64,000 bases of DNA from Rhizobium hidalgonense (lineage in GTDB: Bacteria > Pseudomonadota > Alphaproteobacteria > Rhizobiales > Rhizobiaceae), in the NCBI RefSeq assembly GCF_002914525.1, contig NZ_LODW01000139.1, positions 1 to 64,000 of the forward strand, written 5' to 3'. The translations under genes and the position numbers were made by a program. Shown in pieces: positions 16,281 to 23,561 of this stretch; position 1 is the first letter of the stretch, and each line of letters starts with the position of its first letter. The notes beneath the pieces were generated by a model. That model did no database searches. It was not told where the DNA came from and worked only from the letters and a program-made list of their open reading frames with translations.

Positions 16281-17837
16281 ATGGTCAACAAGGCAATCTT
16301 CAAAACCTACCTCGGGAAGCTGCTTCCGGGAACGGATACAAAAAATCATGAAGCGGCCCCGGCCTACCGGCTGACGCCGCGTGAGGCGCTGGCGCAATAT
16401 GCCGTTACCGGCACCTTCAACGGCACCTTCTATGCGGATGGGGCTGAGCAGCTCGATGCGGTAAAGACGCTCGCCCTTGAGGTCGAGCCGGAATTTCTCG
16501 CCAAGGTGGCTGTTTACGCCGCTGAGAAGGGTCACATGAAGGACATGCCGGTGACGTTGCTCGCCATGCTCTCCAGCCTTCAGAGCGACGCCTTCGCCCG
16601 TGCATTTCCGCGGGTGGTGAAGAGCGGCAAGATGCTGCGCGGCTTCGTGCAGGTCATGCGCTCCGGCGCCACGGGTCGCAAATCGCTCGGCACACGCCCG
16701 AAGAAGATGGTGCAGGCGTGGCTCGAACGGGCCAGCATCGAGCAGATCCTGCGTGCGATTGTCGGAAACGATCCTTCGCTCGCCGACGTCATCCGCATGG
16801 TGCATCCGAAGCCGGCGACGGAGGAACGCAAGGCGCTCTATGCTTGGGCGATCGGCAAGCCGCACGACTTCGCGACACTGCCGGAACTCGTCAAGGCACT
16901 GGAAGCGTTCCGGCGCGACCAGACGGTGCCGGTGCCTGATGTGCCGTTCCAAATGCTGACCTCGCTGCCGCTGACGCGGGAGCATTGGGTCGAAATCGCC
17001 TGCAAGGGCGGCTGGCAGATGGTGCGGCAGAACCTCAACACCTTTGCACGCAACGGCGTGTTCGAGGTCGAGGGTTTTGCCGAGGCGCTGGCGGCGCGGC
17101 TTGCCGATCCGGAGGAAATCCGCAAGGCAAAGGTCTTCCCCTATCAGTTGATGATGGCGTGGAAGATGGTCGATGGCCAGGTTCCGGATGTCGTGCGGGA
17201 TGCGCTGCAGGATGCGATGGATATCGCCATCGCTAACGTGCCGTCGCTAACGGGCAGTGTGGTGCTATGCCCCGACGTGTCGGGCTCCATGGGCTCGCCG
17301 GTCACCGGTTACCGGAAGGGCGCGACGTCCTCGGTTCGTTGCATCGACGTCGCCGGTCTGATGACCGCGGCATTCCTGCAGCGCAACCCGAAGGCGCGGG
17401 TACTGCCGTTCGAAAATGACGTGGTGCATGTCAGCCTCAACAAGCGGGATTCGGTGATGACCAATGCCGGCAAGCTGGCGAAAATCGGTGGCGGCGGAAC
17501 CAATTGCTCCGCACCGCTGAGGAAGCTGGCGAACGAGAAGGCCAAGGTCGATCTCGTGGTGTTCATCTCGGACAATGAGTCCTGGGTGGATGCGCGCGGG
17601 AGCGGCCAGCCGACGGCCGTCATGACGGAATGGGCAAGGATCAAGCGGGTCAACCCGGCTGCAAAGCTGGTCTGCCTCGACATCCAGCCCCATGCCACGA
17701 CACAGGCGCCGACGCGAGAAGACGTGCTCAACATCGGCGGCTTCTCCGATGCCGTCTATGGCGTGATCACGGCTTTTGCGGCCAACCGCAAGGGAGCGGA
17801 CGGCTGGCTGAAAGCCATCGAGGAGATCGAGCTCTGA
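16281..17837 (+). CDS. rsr: Rsr, bacterial Ro60 orthologue (TROVE + vWA domains)
   Basis: This 518-aa protein has a HEAT-like TROVE ring (about residues 15-335; YAVTGTFNGTFYADGAEQ, AWLERASIEQILRAIVGNDP) and a C-terminal von Willebrand A domain with the MIDAS motif CPDVSGSMGS near 332 and a later GGGTNCSAPL threonine site. Ro60 binds misfolded RNA ends in its central hole and Y RNA on its outer surface. It is the first gene after the sigma-54 promoter, and Y RNA-like genes follow directly. Length is near that of known bacterial Rsr. Confidence 0.93.
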   Translation: MVNKAIFKTYLGKLLPGTDTKNHEAAPAYRLTPREALAQYAVTGTFNGTFYADGAEQLDAVKTLALEVEPEFLAKVAVYAAEKGHMKDMPVTLLAMLSSLQSDAFARAFPRVVKSGKMLRGFVQVMRSGATGRKSLGTRPKKMVQAWLERASIEQILRAIVGNDPSLADVIRMVHPKPATEERKALYAWAIGKPHDFATLPELVKALEAFRRDQTVPVPDVPFQMLTSLPLTREHWVEIACKGGWQMVRQNLNTFARNGVFEVEGFAEALAARLADPEEIRKAKVFPYQLMMAWKMVDGQVPDVVRDALQDAMDIAIANVPSLTGSVVLCPDVSGSMGSPVTGYRKGATSSVRCIDVAGLMTAAFLQRNPKARVLPFENDVVHVSLNKRDSVMTNAGKLAKIGGGGTNCSAPLRKLANEKAKVDLVVFISDNESWVDARGSGQPTAVMTEWARIKRVNPAAKLVCLDIQPHATTQAPTREDVLNIGGFSDAVYGVITAFAANRKGADGWLKAIEEIEL

Positions 17838-17860
17838 CGGGGCTCGCAGAAAGTAATACC

Positions 17861-17883
17861 CCGCGCCGCCGTGAACGGCGCGG
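17861..17883 (+). terminator. GC-rich hairpin between rsr and the Y RNA array
   Basis: A perfect 8-bp stem (CCGCGCCG / CGGCGCGG, 7-nt loop) starts 24 bp after the rsr stop and ends just before the first Y RNA stem. With no T-tract, it could be an attenuator, a processing signal or an extra stem of the first RNA. Confidence 0.4.
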
Positions 17884-17886
17884 GAG

Positions 17887-18021
17887 CCGTGACGAATGCC
17901 GGATGAAACTACAGATCGTTAATCTCCTGGTCGCGGGTTCGAATCCCGTCGGGTCCTCCAGTTCATGGACCCGTAGCTCAGCGGATAGAGCAGGCTGTTT
18001 CACCACACCTCGTCGTCACGG
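17887..18021 (+). ncRNA. yrlA: Y RNA-like RNA 1 (YrlA-type, tRNA mimic)
   Basis: A 9-bp Ro-binding stem joins CCGTGACGA (17887-17895) to TCGTCACGG (18013-18021), and the 5' strand carries the GNCGAANG motif (GACGAATG). Inside, tRNA parts appear in permuted order: ACTACA (17908), a T-arm with loop TTCGAAT (17938-17944), acceptor strand CGGGTCC (17950-17956) followed by TCCA, a loop, then the exactly complementary GGACCCG (17967-17973) and a D-arm GCTC/GAGC (17976-17991). This is the YrlA layout, in which the acceptor end is closed. It is the most tRNA-like of the four. Confidence 0.85.
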
Positions 18022-18036
18022 ACGAATGGAAATGAC

Positions 18037-18132
18037 ATGGCGAATGCATGGGGAACTACATGGCCGCGGCAGGTTCGAACCCTGCAGGGATCGCACGTCC
18101 CTCTGGAAGTTTCTTTGGTCACTTGTCGCCAT
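18037..18132 (+). ncRNA. Y RNA-like RNA 2
   Basis: A 7-bp stem (ATGGCGA 18037-18043 with TCGCCAT 18126-18132) holds GGCGAATG. It encloses ACTACA (18055), a perfect T-arm (GCAGG-TTCGAAC-CCTGC, 18069-18085) and a closed acceptor-like stem AGGGA/TCCCT (18086-18102). The D-arm is reduced beyond recognition. At 96 nt it is the shortest unit. Confidence 0.75.
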
Positions 18133-18142
18133 AATGAGAATT

Positions 18143-18271
18143 GCAGCGGCGAATGCCGGACGGAACTACAGCCTCCAAAGTTGGATGGTCTGGCAGGTTC
18201 GACTCCTCCTGGGCATACGCTCTCTGGCACGAGCGGGGCCATCCGGTTTCGTCCACCCTCGTCGCCGCTGC
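18143..18271 (+). ncRNA. Y RNA-like RNA 3
   Basis: A perfect 10-bp stem (GCAGCGGCGA 18143-18152 with TCGCCGCTGC 18262-18271) carries GGCGAATG on its 5' strand. Inside are ACTACA (18165), a T-arm with loop TTCGACT and one mismatch in the stem (18193-18209), and a closed 5-bp stem CGCTC/GAGCG near 18218-18235. Same order as units 1 and 2, with a degenerate D-arm. Confidence 0.75.
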
Positions 18272-18283
18272 ATGGCACGCATA

Positions 18284-18300
18284 TCCCTGCTCCGCAGGGA
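18284..18300 (+). terminator. Short perfect hairpin between Y RNA units 3 and 4
   Basis: TCCCTGC/GCAGGGA, 7 bp with a 3-nt loop, in the 37-bp spacer between the third and fourth units. It may mark an RNA 3' end or a processing point. Confidence 0.4.
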
Positions 18301-18308
18301 CGGGATAA

Positions 18309-18447
18309 CTCGGCGAATGCCGGCAGGACTACAAGGAAAGAGCGGCCCATCGGATTTCCGGCGGGCAGGTCGGGTGTTCAAATCATCCCGTGCTTCCGAA
18401 AGGAGCGCGTAGCTCAGTAAACTGTCCTGCCACATCTCGTCGCCGGG
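18309..18447 (+). ncRNA. Y RNA-like RNA 4
   Basis: An 8-bp stem with one G-U pair (CTCGGCGA 18309-18316 with TCGCCGGG 18440-18447) carries GGCGAATG. It encloses ACTACA (18328), a T-arm with loop TTCAAAT (18372-18388), an acceptor-like stem with one bulge capped by a GAAA tetraloop (18398-18401), and TAGCTCAG, a D-arm-like start (18410-18417). The 3' strand ends 51 bp before the chosen rtcB start, so this RNA may share the rtcB leader. Confidence 0.78.
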
Positions 18448-18498
18448 ATGATGAAGAAACGCAACGGAACAAGAAGGACTGCAGACGCAGAAAAGACA

Positions 18499-19917
18499 AT
18501 GATAGCGGTAATGAGCGGACAGGATTTGATCGGCGCCGGAATGAGCCAGGGGAAGTGGTTTCGCCCGGCTCTCGACGCGGCCAATGCGGTTTTGAGCAAG
18601 GGTGGCTCGGTAACGGATGCATTGGAAGCAGCAAAAGCTTTCCAGCCCGGGCCGACGCTTGCCTTGAGGGCCGATAACGATATCGAGATCTATTCCAACA
18701 TCCGCGCCGAGAACGCCTTCGAACAGGACAATGTCGAGAAGGTCAATGCGACGATGCGGGCGCTGGTGCGCACACCCGTCGTCCGTTCCGCCGCGATCAT
18801 GCCGGACGCTTGCCCGGCGGGTCCGGTCGGAACGATCCCGGTCGGCGGCGTGGTGGCGTCCGAAGCGATCCATCCCGGCATGCATTCGGCCGATATCTGC
18901 TGCTCCATGGCGATTTCGATTTTTCCCGGCGTGGATCCGAAGTCGCTTCTCGACGCCGTGCATGCCGTGACGCATTTCGGTCCCGGCGGTCGTCCGCGCG
19001 GCGCGCAGCTCAAGCCTTCCGAGGCGACGCTTTCGGCGTTCCAGCAGAATCCTTTTCTGCGCGAAGGTGCGCTGAGCGCCGGCATCGAGCATTTCGCGAC
19101 CCAGGGCGACGGCAATCATTTCGCCTATGTCGGCACGATGAAGTCGACCGGCGAAACCGCGCTTGTGACCCATCATGGATCGCGAGCACCGGGAGCGCGG
19201 CTCTACGACAAGGGCATGAAGGTCGCCAACCAGTTTCGGGAACGCATCTCGCCTGAGACGCATAGGGAGAATGCCTGGATTCCGGCCGATACCGAGGAAG
19301 GCGATGCCTACTGGTCGGCGCTGCAGACGATCCGCCAGTGGACGAAAGAGAACCACTATGTCCTTCACGACATGGCGGCGGAAAAGCTCTCGGCCAAGGT
19401 CGCGGACCGCTTCTGGAACGAGCATAATTTCGTCTTCCGGAAGTCGGACGGGCTGTTCTACCACGGAAAGGGTGCGACCCCTGCCTTCGACAACTGGGCG
19501 CATGACGCGACCGATCTGACCATCATTCCGCTCAATATGGCGGAACCGATCCTGATCGTTCGTGGCTCGAACGCTGCCCATGGCCTCGGCTTCTCGCCGC
19601 ATGGCGCCGGCCGCAACTTTTCGCGCAGCGCGCATATGAGGCAGTTGTCTGCGGAGTATGGGGCCGATTCGCGGGGGCTCAGCCCGAACAACATCGCGGC
19701 TATTCTGGAGAAGGAAACAAGCGGTCTCGACGCGCGGTTCTTCTCCGGTTTCGCCGACGTGTCGGAACTGCCGAGTGCCTACAAGAGCGCTGCGAACGTG
19801 CGGGCGCAGATCGAGCACTACGGTCTCGCCGAAGTGGTCGACGAGGTGATCCCCTACGGGAGCATCATGGCCGGCGACTGGCAGAAGAACGCGCCCTGGC
19901 GCAAAAAGCGCCAGTAG
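18499..19917 (+). CDS. rtcB: Divergent RtcB-family RNA ligase
   Basis: This 472-aa protein is a distant RtcB. Active-site landmarks align with known RtcB: SADICCSM (Asp and Cys metal ligands), GDGNHF, HHGSRAPG, ENHYVLH and SPHGAGR, whose His forms the RNA-ligase guanylate bond. Surrounding sequence differs strongly from E. coli RtcB (MPDACPAGPVGTIP in place of MPDVHLGKGSTIG). ATG 18499 is preferred; the frame opens at 18448, at the edge of Y RNA unit 4, but has no ribosome site there. RtcB joins 2',3'-cyclic phosphate and 5'-OH RNA ends using GTP. Co-transcription with rsr is likely. Confidence 0.85.
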   Translation: MIAVMSGQDLIGAGMSQGKWFRPALDAANAVLSKGGSVTDALEAAKAFQPGPTLALRADNDIEIYSNIRAENAFEQDNVEKVNATMRALVRTPVVRSAAIMPDACPAGPVGTIPVGGVVASEAIHPGMHSADICCSMAISIFPGVDPKSLLDAVHAVTHFGPGGRPRGAQLKPSEATLSAFQQNPFLREGALSAGIEHFATQGDGNHFAYVGTMKSTGETALVTHHGSRAPGARLYDKGMKVANQFRERISPETHRENAWIPADTEEGDAYWSALQTIRQWTKENHYVLHDMAAEKLSAKVADRFWNEHNFVFRKSDGLFYHGKGATPAFDNWAHDATDLTIIPLNMAEPILIVRGSNAAHGLGFSPHGAGRNFSRSAHMRQLSAEYGADSRGLSPNNIAAILEKETSGLDARFFSGFADVSELPSAYKSAANVRAQIEHYGLAEVVDEVIPYGSIMAGDWQKNAPWRKKRQ

Positions 19918-19922
19918 ACACC

Positions 19923-19949
19923 GGGGAAGGCAACTGGCTTGCCTTCCCC
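19923..19949 (+). terminator. Terminator-like hairpin after rtcB
   Basis: A perfect 11-bp stem (GGGGAAGGCAA / TTGCCTTCCCC) with a 5-nt loop starts 6 bp after the rtcB stop. It lacks a T-run but is well placed to end the rsr-rtcB transcript. Confidence 0.65.
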
Positions 19950-19991
19950 TCCCCCACACAAACAGTTCCAGCTAGCATCCGCCGATAGGCC

Positions 19992-20038
19992 TCAAGCCGT
20001 TGCCCGCGCGGCGGCTTCAGCCTTCATCCATTCCGGGC
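19992..20038 (-). pseudogene. Remnant of the cpaF 3' end (left copy of repeat)
   Basis: About 47 bp match 26757-26800, the last codons of the minus-strand cpaF gene, including the stop. On the minus strand this copy reads EWMKAEAAARATA-stop against EWMKAEAARATA-stop, with one extra in-frame codon. Similarity stops at the stop codon on one side and after Glu-Trp on the other. It marks the left edge of the copper islet. Confidence 0.75.
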
Positions 20039-20129
20039 ATAGGACCGCTCAATGGAGAGCAGTCCGAACTTGTTCATGTAAGCGGCGACGGATATTCGTG
20101 CTCGTCTGGGGCGGCAAGGGCGGACGCCC

Positions 20130-20255
20130 TCATGCCGCCATCTCGCGGCAGCCCTCGGCACAGCGGCGGCATGCGTCGACGCAGCTCTGCATGTCACCGA
20201 TTTGCTCGCAGTCGTCGGCGGCTAGGCATTCCTGGCAACAGCCGACGAGGAAACT
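20130..20255 (-). pseudogene. C-terminal fragment of a four-helix copper-binding (Csp-type) protein
   Basis: The minus strand encodes about 41 residues with no start: CCQECLAADDCEQIGDMQ followed by SCVDACRRCAEGCREMAA-stop. The dense CxxxC / CxxC pattern on amphipathic helices is that of DUF326/Csp copper-storage proteins, of which this would be the last third. An in-frame TAA at 20256 closes it upstream. It is a decayed member of the copper islet. Confidence 0.7.
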
Positions 20256-20300
20256 TTAACCCTCGCCGGCTAGTCTGCGCCTGTCGCTGGGAGAGGACCG

Positions 20301-20804
20301 ATGAAACGCGGCTATTCGCTGGCTCAAATAGGACTTCACTGGCTGGTCGCCCTCATGGTGCCGGTCCAGTACCTGACCGGCGGCAGCATCGAGCGGACGC
20401 ATCATGCCGCCCATATGGGGATAACGCCGTCGTCCTGGGACGTCGTCCAGCACCACCTCCACAACTACGCGGGAATAGCGATCGGCCTGCTGATGGGCGT
20501 ACGGCTGGTTCTTCATGTCCTGCAGCCGTCCGAGGCAAGCGTGCCCGGCACATGGGCCGGGCGGGCAGCCACGGTCCTTCATCATGCCTTCTACGCCGCG
20601 ATCATCGGACAGGCCTGCATGGGATTCGTCGCGAGTTACTTCTGGTTCGGGATCGCACCCTACCACGTCATCGGCTCGAGGATCATTCTGGCGATGGTGG
20701 CGCTGCATCTCGCCGCAGCGGCCTGGCACACGCTGATCGCCCGTGACGAGACGGTGGACCGGATCGTGTTCCCGCGCCGCAAGTGGTCAGCCCAGGAACT
20801 GTAA
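20301..20804 (+). CDS. Cytochrome b561-type membrane protein
   Basis: This 167-aa protein has four hydrophobic segments and the bacterial b561 (CybB) layout: RGYSLAQIGLHWLVALM at the N-terminus with the first haem His, HNYAGIAIGLLMGVRL, LHHAFYAAIIGQACMG and ALHLAAAAWHTLI near the C-terminus with further His ligands. It would carry electrons between quinol and a periplasmic acceptor. GGAGAGGA precedes ATG 20301. It overlaps the convergent YqaA gene by 18 bp. Confidence 0.8.
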   Translation: MKRGYSLAQIGLHWLVALMVPVQYLTGGSIERTHHAAHMGITPSSWDVVQHHLHNYAGIAIGLLMGVRLVLHVLQPSEASVPGTWAGRAATVLHHAFYAAIIGQACMGFVASYFWFGIAPYHVIGSRIILAMVALHLAAAAWHTLIARDETVDRIVFPRRKWSAQEL

Positions 20805-21227
20805 CGTCGCCAGTGTCAGCACGACATAGCGGCCCGTCTTGGCGATGAACACCAGGATCGTGAACGGAAGCAGCGGCTCCCTGAGTACTCCGGCGACAAC
20901 CGTGAGAGCGTCTCCAAACACCGGCATCCAGGAAAGAAGCAGCGTCCACTTCCCGTATTTCCGGTACCAGCGGGACGAACGTTCGAGCGCCTCCTTACCG
21001 ACCGGAAACCAGCGCCGATCCCGAAACTTTTCGATGCCGCGGCCGAGGAACCAGTTCGCGATACTTCCAAGCGTGTTCCCGATGCTGGCCACGGCGAGCA
21101 GACCCGACACGGAGAACTTGCCCGTGAGGAGAAGTCCGACCAGTACGGGCTCAGATTGCATCGGCAGTATCGTCGCCGCGCCGAGTGCTGCGGCAAAAAG
21201 GCCGAAGTAGGATGCGAGATCGATCAT
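20787..21227 (-). CDS. YqaA/DedA-family (SNARE-associated) membrane protein
   Basis: This 146-aa protein has four hydrophobic segments: ATILPMQSEPVLVGLLLTG, SIGNTLGSIANWFLGRG, LLLSWMPVFGDALTVVAG and TILVFIAKTGRYVVL. The GNxxGxxxNWxLGR and PVFGDxxTxxAG patterns are those of YqaA proteins in the DedA superfamily, probably involved in lipid or membrane homeostasis. Such genes recur in metal-resistance islands. Convergent with the b561 gene. Confidence 0.78.
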   Translation of the reverse strand: MIDLASYFGLFAAALGAATILPMQSEPVLVGLLLTGKFSVSGLLAVASIGNTLGSIANWFLGRGIEKFRDRRWFPVGKEALERSSRWYRKYGKWTLLLSWMPVFGDALTVVAGVLREPLLPFTILVFIAKTGRYVVLTLATLQFLG

Positions 21228-21245
21228 GTTAGAAGAACAGCCTTA

Positions 21246-21276
21246 TTGACCTACTAACCGCTGGAAGCCCTAGCTG
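21246..21276 (+). promoter_or_regulatory. Possible MerR/CueR-type promoter
   Basis: TTGACC (21246-21251), a 19-bp spacer and TAGCTG (21271-21276) have the long spacing used by MerR-family metal regulators, with CTGGAAG in the spacer as in CueR boxes. The -10 is poor and the dyad incomplete; no MerR gene lies in the window. It would serve the copper genes from 21383. Confidence 0.3.
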
Positions 21277-21382
21277 TACACAACGTGATGTTCGCGCCAC
21301 ATAAAGGACTCGAACATCGACGAGACATAGGTCGTAATTGAAATCGCGCTGCTTTGCATGTAGCTCGTTGGGAATGGGCAAG

Positions 21383-21793
21383 ATGTACCGAATCACAGTG
21401 AGCAGCCTGCTCGTGTTGATGCGGCTGGTGATCATCATATCACTGGCGGGGTACTCGCTGTCGAACGCCAACGCCGCGATGCATGGCTCCTCGTTTCCCG
21501 AGCTGAAAGCGGTGGTCTCGGACGTGACGCCATCCCACGAAGGCCACGACATGGCGGAGGCCGCCCATCACGGCCACTCGCATGGCGACGTATCCGATGA
21601 CGACGATGGCGCTTCGAAGCTCGTGAAGCAGGAATGCTGCAAGGATTTCTGCGGCGGGATTGGCATCATTTGTGCAACCCCCGACGTCGGCGGACCCGTC
21701 GTGACCTCGATCCGGCACTTCGTCGACGACCCTTGGCGAACTGCCGACCCTCGACCGTCCCCCGAATATCTGAATAGAGACGCACCCGCTTGA
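21383..21793 (+). CDS. Secreted His/Cys-containing protein of the copper islet, function unknown
   Basis: ATG 21383 gives about 136 aa with a signal peptide (ITVSSLLVLMRLVIIISLAGYS...NANA) and a His/Asp-rich middle (SHEGHDMAEAAHHGHSHGDVSDDDDG), then CCKDFCGGIGIIC. These can bind copper. It resembles small CopL-like orphan proteins that open copper operons. No enzymatic motif. An upstream ATG at 21374 would add three residues. Confidence 0.6.
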   Translation: MYRITVSSLLVLMRLVIIISLAGYSLSNANAAMHGSSFPELKAVVSDVTPSHEGHDMAEAAHHGHSHGDVSDDDDGASKLVKQECCKDFCGGIGIICATPDVGGPVVTSIRHFVDDPWRTADPRPSPEYLNRDAPA

Positions 21794-21808
21794 TCGGGTC
21801 CAGCCGGT

Positions 21809-21830
21809 CGCCTGCCCTTTAGGCCAGGCG
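21809..21830 (+). terminator. Hairpin between the His-rich gene and the lipoprotein gene
   Basis: CGCCTGCCC (21809-21817) and GGCCAGGCG (21822-21830) form an 8-of-9-bp stem with a TTTA loop in the 69-bp gap; it could attenuate transcription into the efflux genes. Confidence 0.35.
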
Positions 21831-21862
21831 CCCGTAGGCTATCTCTTATTCGGAAAATTCAA

Positions 21863-22090
21863 ATGAAACCCTCGCTTTTCGTGGTGGGGCTGCCGCTTGT
21901 TATCGGCGGCTGCGCATCCACGCTTCCTCCCGACGTGGTGGCGTCTTCCGCCGCGGTCGAACAGCCGTCGCCGCGCCCGCTTACATACCGGTCGCCGGTG
22001 TCTGGCTATGTTGCCAGGCAGCCGGTCGATCCCAAGCCGTGGCGCAGACAAAACGATCTGCAGTCTCCCGCAAAAGGAGACGCCTCATGA
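21863..22090 (+). CDS. Small lipoprotein of the copper efflux group
   Basis: This 75-aa product has a lipoprotein signal (SLFVVGLPLVIGGC, Cys at about residue 17) and a Pro-rich tail without known domain. It overlaps the outer-membrane factor gene by 4 bp (ATGA), so the two are translationally coupled. Function unknown. Confidence 0.6.
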   Translation: MKPSLFVVGLPLVIGGCASTLPPDVVASSAAVEQPSPRPLTYRSPVSGYVARQPVDPKPWRRQNDLQSPAKGDAS

Positions 22091-23547
22091 TGGGCCTTAG
22101 AAAATTAACCGCCGTGATGGCGTTCCCGCTGGCGCTGAGCGGCTGTGTGACGGGCGCCGAATATTCCAGCAAGCAAGCGGGCTTCGCTTCCGTTGCCGAC
22201 AAAACCGCGATCGCGACCACCAAGCAGACGGTCTGGATCCAGAACCAGAACCAGGCCCAGTCGGTCGCCGCTGAGGTCAAAAGCCTGCTTGCGCGAAAGA
22301 AGGTCCTCGACGTCGAGACGGCCGTCCAGGTCGCCCTGCTCAATAACAGAGGCCTCCAGGCAGCCTACGCCGATCTCGGCGACAGCGCCGCCGATGCCTG
22401 GCAGTCGACGATGCTCATCAACCCGACCGTTTCCATCGGTACGACAGGCATGGGCACGCCGGAACTGGAGGCGTTCAAGACCATCGAAGGGATGATCACC
22501 ACGAACATCCTGGCGCTCGCGACGCGGAAGCGGGACGTGGCGATCACCGATACCCGTTTCCGGCAGGTGCAACTGACCGCCGCCGTGAAAACGCTTCAGG
22601 TCGCCGTCGATACGCGGCGTGCCTGGATCGGGGTGGTGGCTGCCTGGGAGAACGTCGGGCAACTGCAGCGCGCCCAGGCGACTGCGGACGCTGCTTCCGA
22701 ACTTGCGGAAAAGCTCGGCGAGACCGGTGCGATGACCAAAGGCGCCCAGGCACGCGAACATGTGTTCGTCGCCGAGCTCGCCGGAGAGACCGCGAAGGCC
22801 CGCCTGGCGGCACGTCTCGCCAAGGAGGAACTGACGCGGCTCATGGGCCTCTGGGGCACCGACCTGGATTACCAGGTCCCGAACAGCCTGCCGCCGCTGC
22901 CCAAGTCCGTCGTCAAACGCGATACCATCGAGGCCGAGGCTCTGAGGAACCGCATCGATCTTCAGGTGGCGAAGCTCGAACTGGAGGCGACAGCCAAATC
23001 CTATGGGCTCACGGAAGCGACGCGCTATGTCACAGATCTCCAAATCCTGACGGGCTTCGAAACGGAGCGGGAGCTAGAGGACGACGAAAAGACCACCAGA
23101 ACGACCGGCCAGGTCGAGCTGGAATTCGCGATCCCGATCTTCGATACCGGCAAGGCGCGAATGCGCAAGGCCGAGCTCGCATACATGCGGGCAGCAAACC
23201 AGCTCGCGGAGAAGGCTGTGAACGTCCGCTCGGAAGCACGCTCCGCCTATGAGGCGTACCGGTCGAACTACGACATCGCGCGCCACTACCGCAACAATGT
23301 CGTGCCGCTGCGCACCAAGGTCGAGGAGGAATCCCTGCTGACCTATAACGGCATGATCTCGAACACCTTCGAGCTGCTCACCGACACGCGTGACAAGATC
23401 AACTCCATCCTGCTCTCCGTCAACGCCAAGCGCGATTTCTGGCTTGCCGAAGCCAACCTCGCGCCTGCGATCTACGGCGGCGGCGCGACCGGTGTGTCGG
23501 CAGAGACCGAAGTCGCCGCTGCCTCCGGCAGCAGCGGCGGCCATTGA
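22087..23547 (+). CDS. Outer-membrane efflux protein of TolC family (CusC/NodT-like lipoprotein)
   Basis: ATG 22087 yields 486 aa with a lipobox (MAFPLALSGC, Cys near 18) and two outer-membrane efflux repeats built of long helices (ETAVQVALLNNRGLQAAYADLGDSAAD; RIDLQVAKLELEATAKSYGL; AYEAYRSNYDIARHYRNNVVP). TolC-family lipoproteins form the outer channel of RND efflux systems. No RND pump or membrane-fusion gene is present here, so either it partners with one encoded elsewhere or it serves the neighbouring periplasmic copper proteins. Confidence 0.85.
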   Translation: MMGLRKLTAVMAFPLALSGCVTGAEYSSKQAGFASVADKTAIATTKQTVWIQNQNQAQSVAAEVKSLLARKKVLDVETAVQVALLNNRGLQAAYADLGDSAADAWQSTMLINPTVSIGTTGMGTPELEAFKTIEGMITTNILALATRKRDVAITDTRFRQVQLTAAVKTLQVAVDTRRAWIGVVAAWENVGQLQRAQATADAASELAEKLGETGAMTKGAQAREHVFVAELAGETAKARLAARLAKEELTRLMGLWGTDLDYQVPNSLPPLPKSVVKRDTIEAEALRNRIDLQVAKLELEATAKSYGLTEATRYVTDLQILTGFETERELEDDEKTTRTTGQVELEFAIPIFDTGKARMRKAELAYMRAANQLAEKAVNVRSEARSAYEAYRSNYDIARHYRNNVVPLRTKVEEESLLTYNGMISNTFELLTDTRDKINSILLSVNAKRDFWLAEANLAPAIYGGGATGVSAETEVAAASGSSGGH

Positions 23548-23561
23548 GAAAGGAACCCACC

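Noticed and set aside
17967..17995. Canonical tRNA gene starting GGACCCGTAGCTCAG
   Set aside because: No anticodon arm and 3' half follow in normal order; the matching acceptor strand lies upstream, so it belongs to a permuted Y RNA-like molecule.
18166..19959. 597-aa open frame on the minus strand opposite rtcB and Y RNA units 3-4
   Set aside because: It is antisense to a recognised RtcB frame, has no family motifs and arises from GC-rich codon bias.
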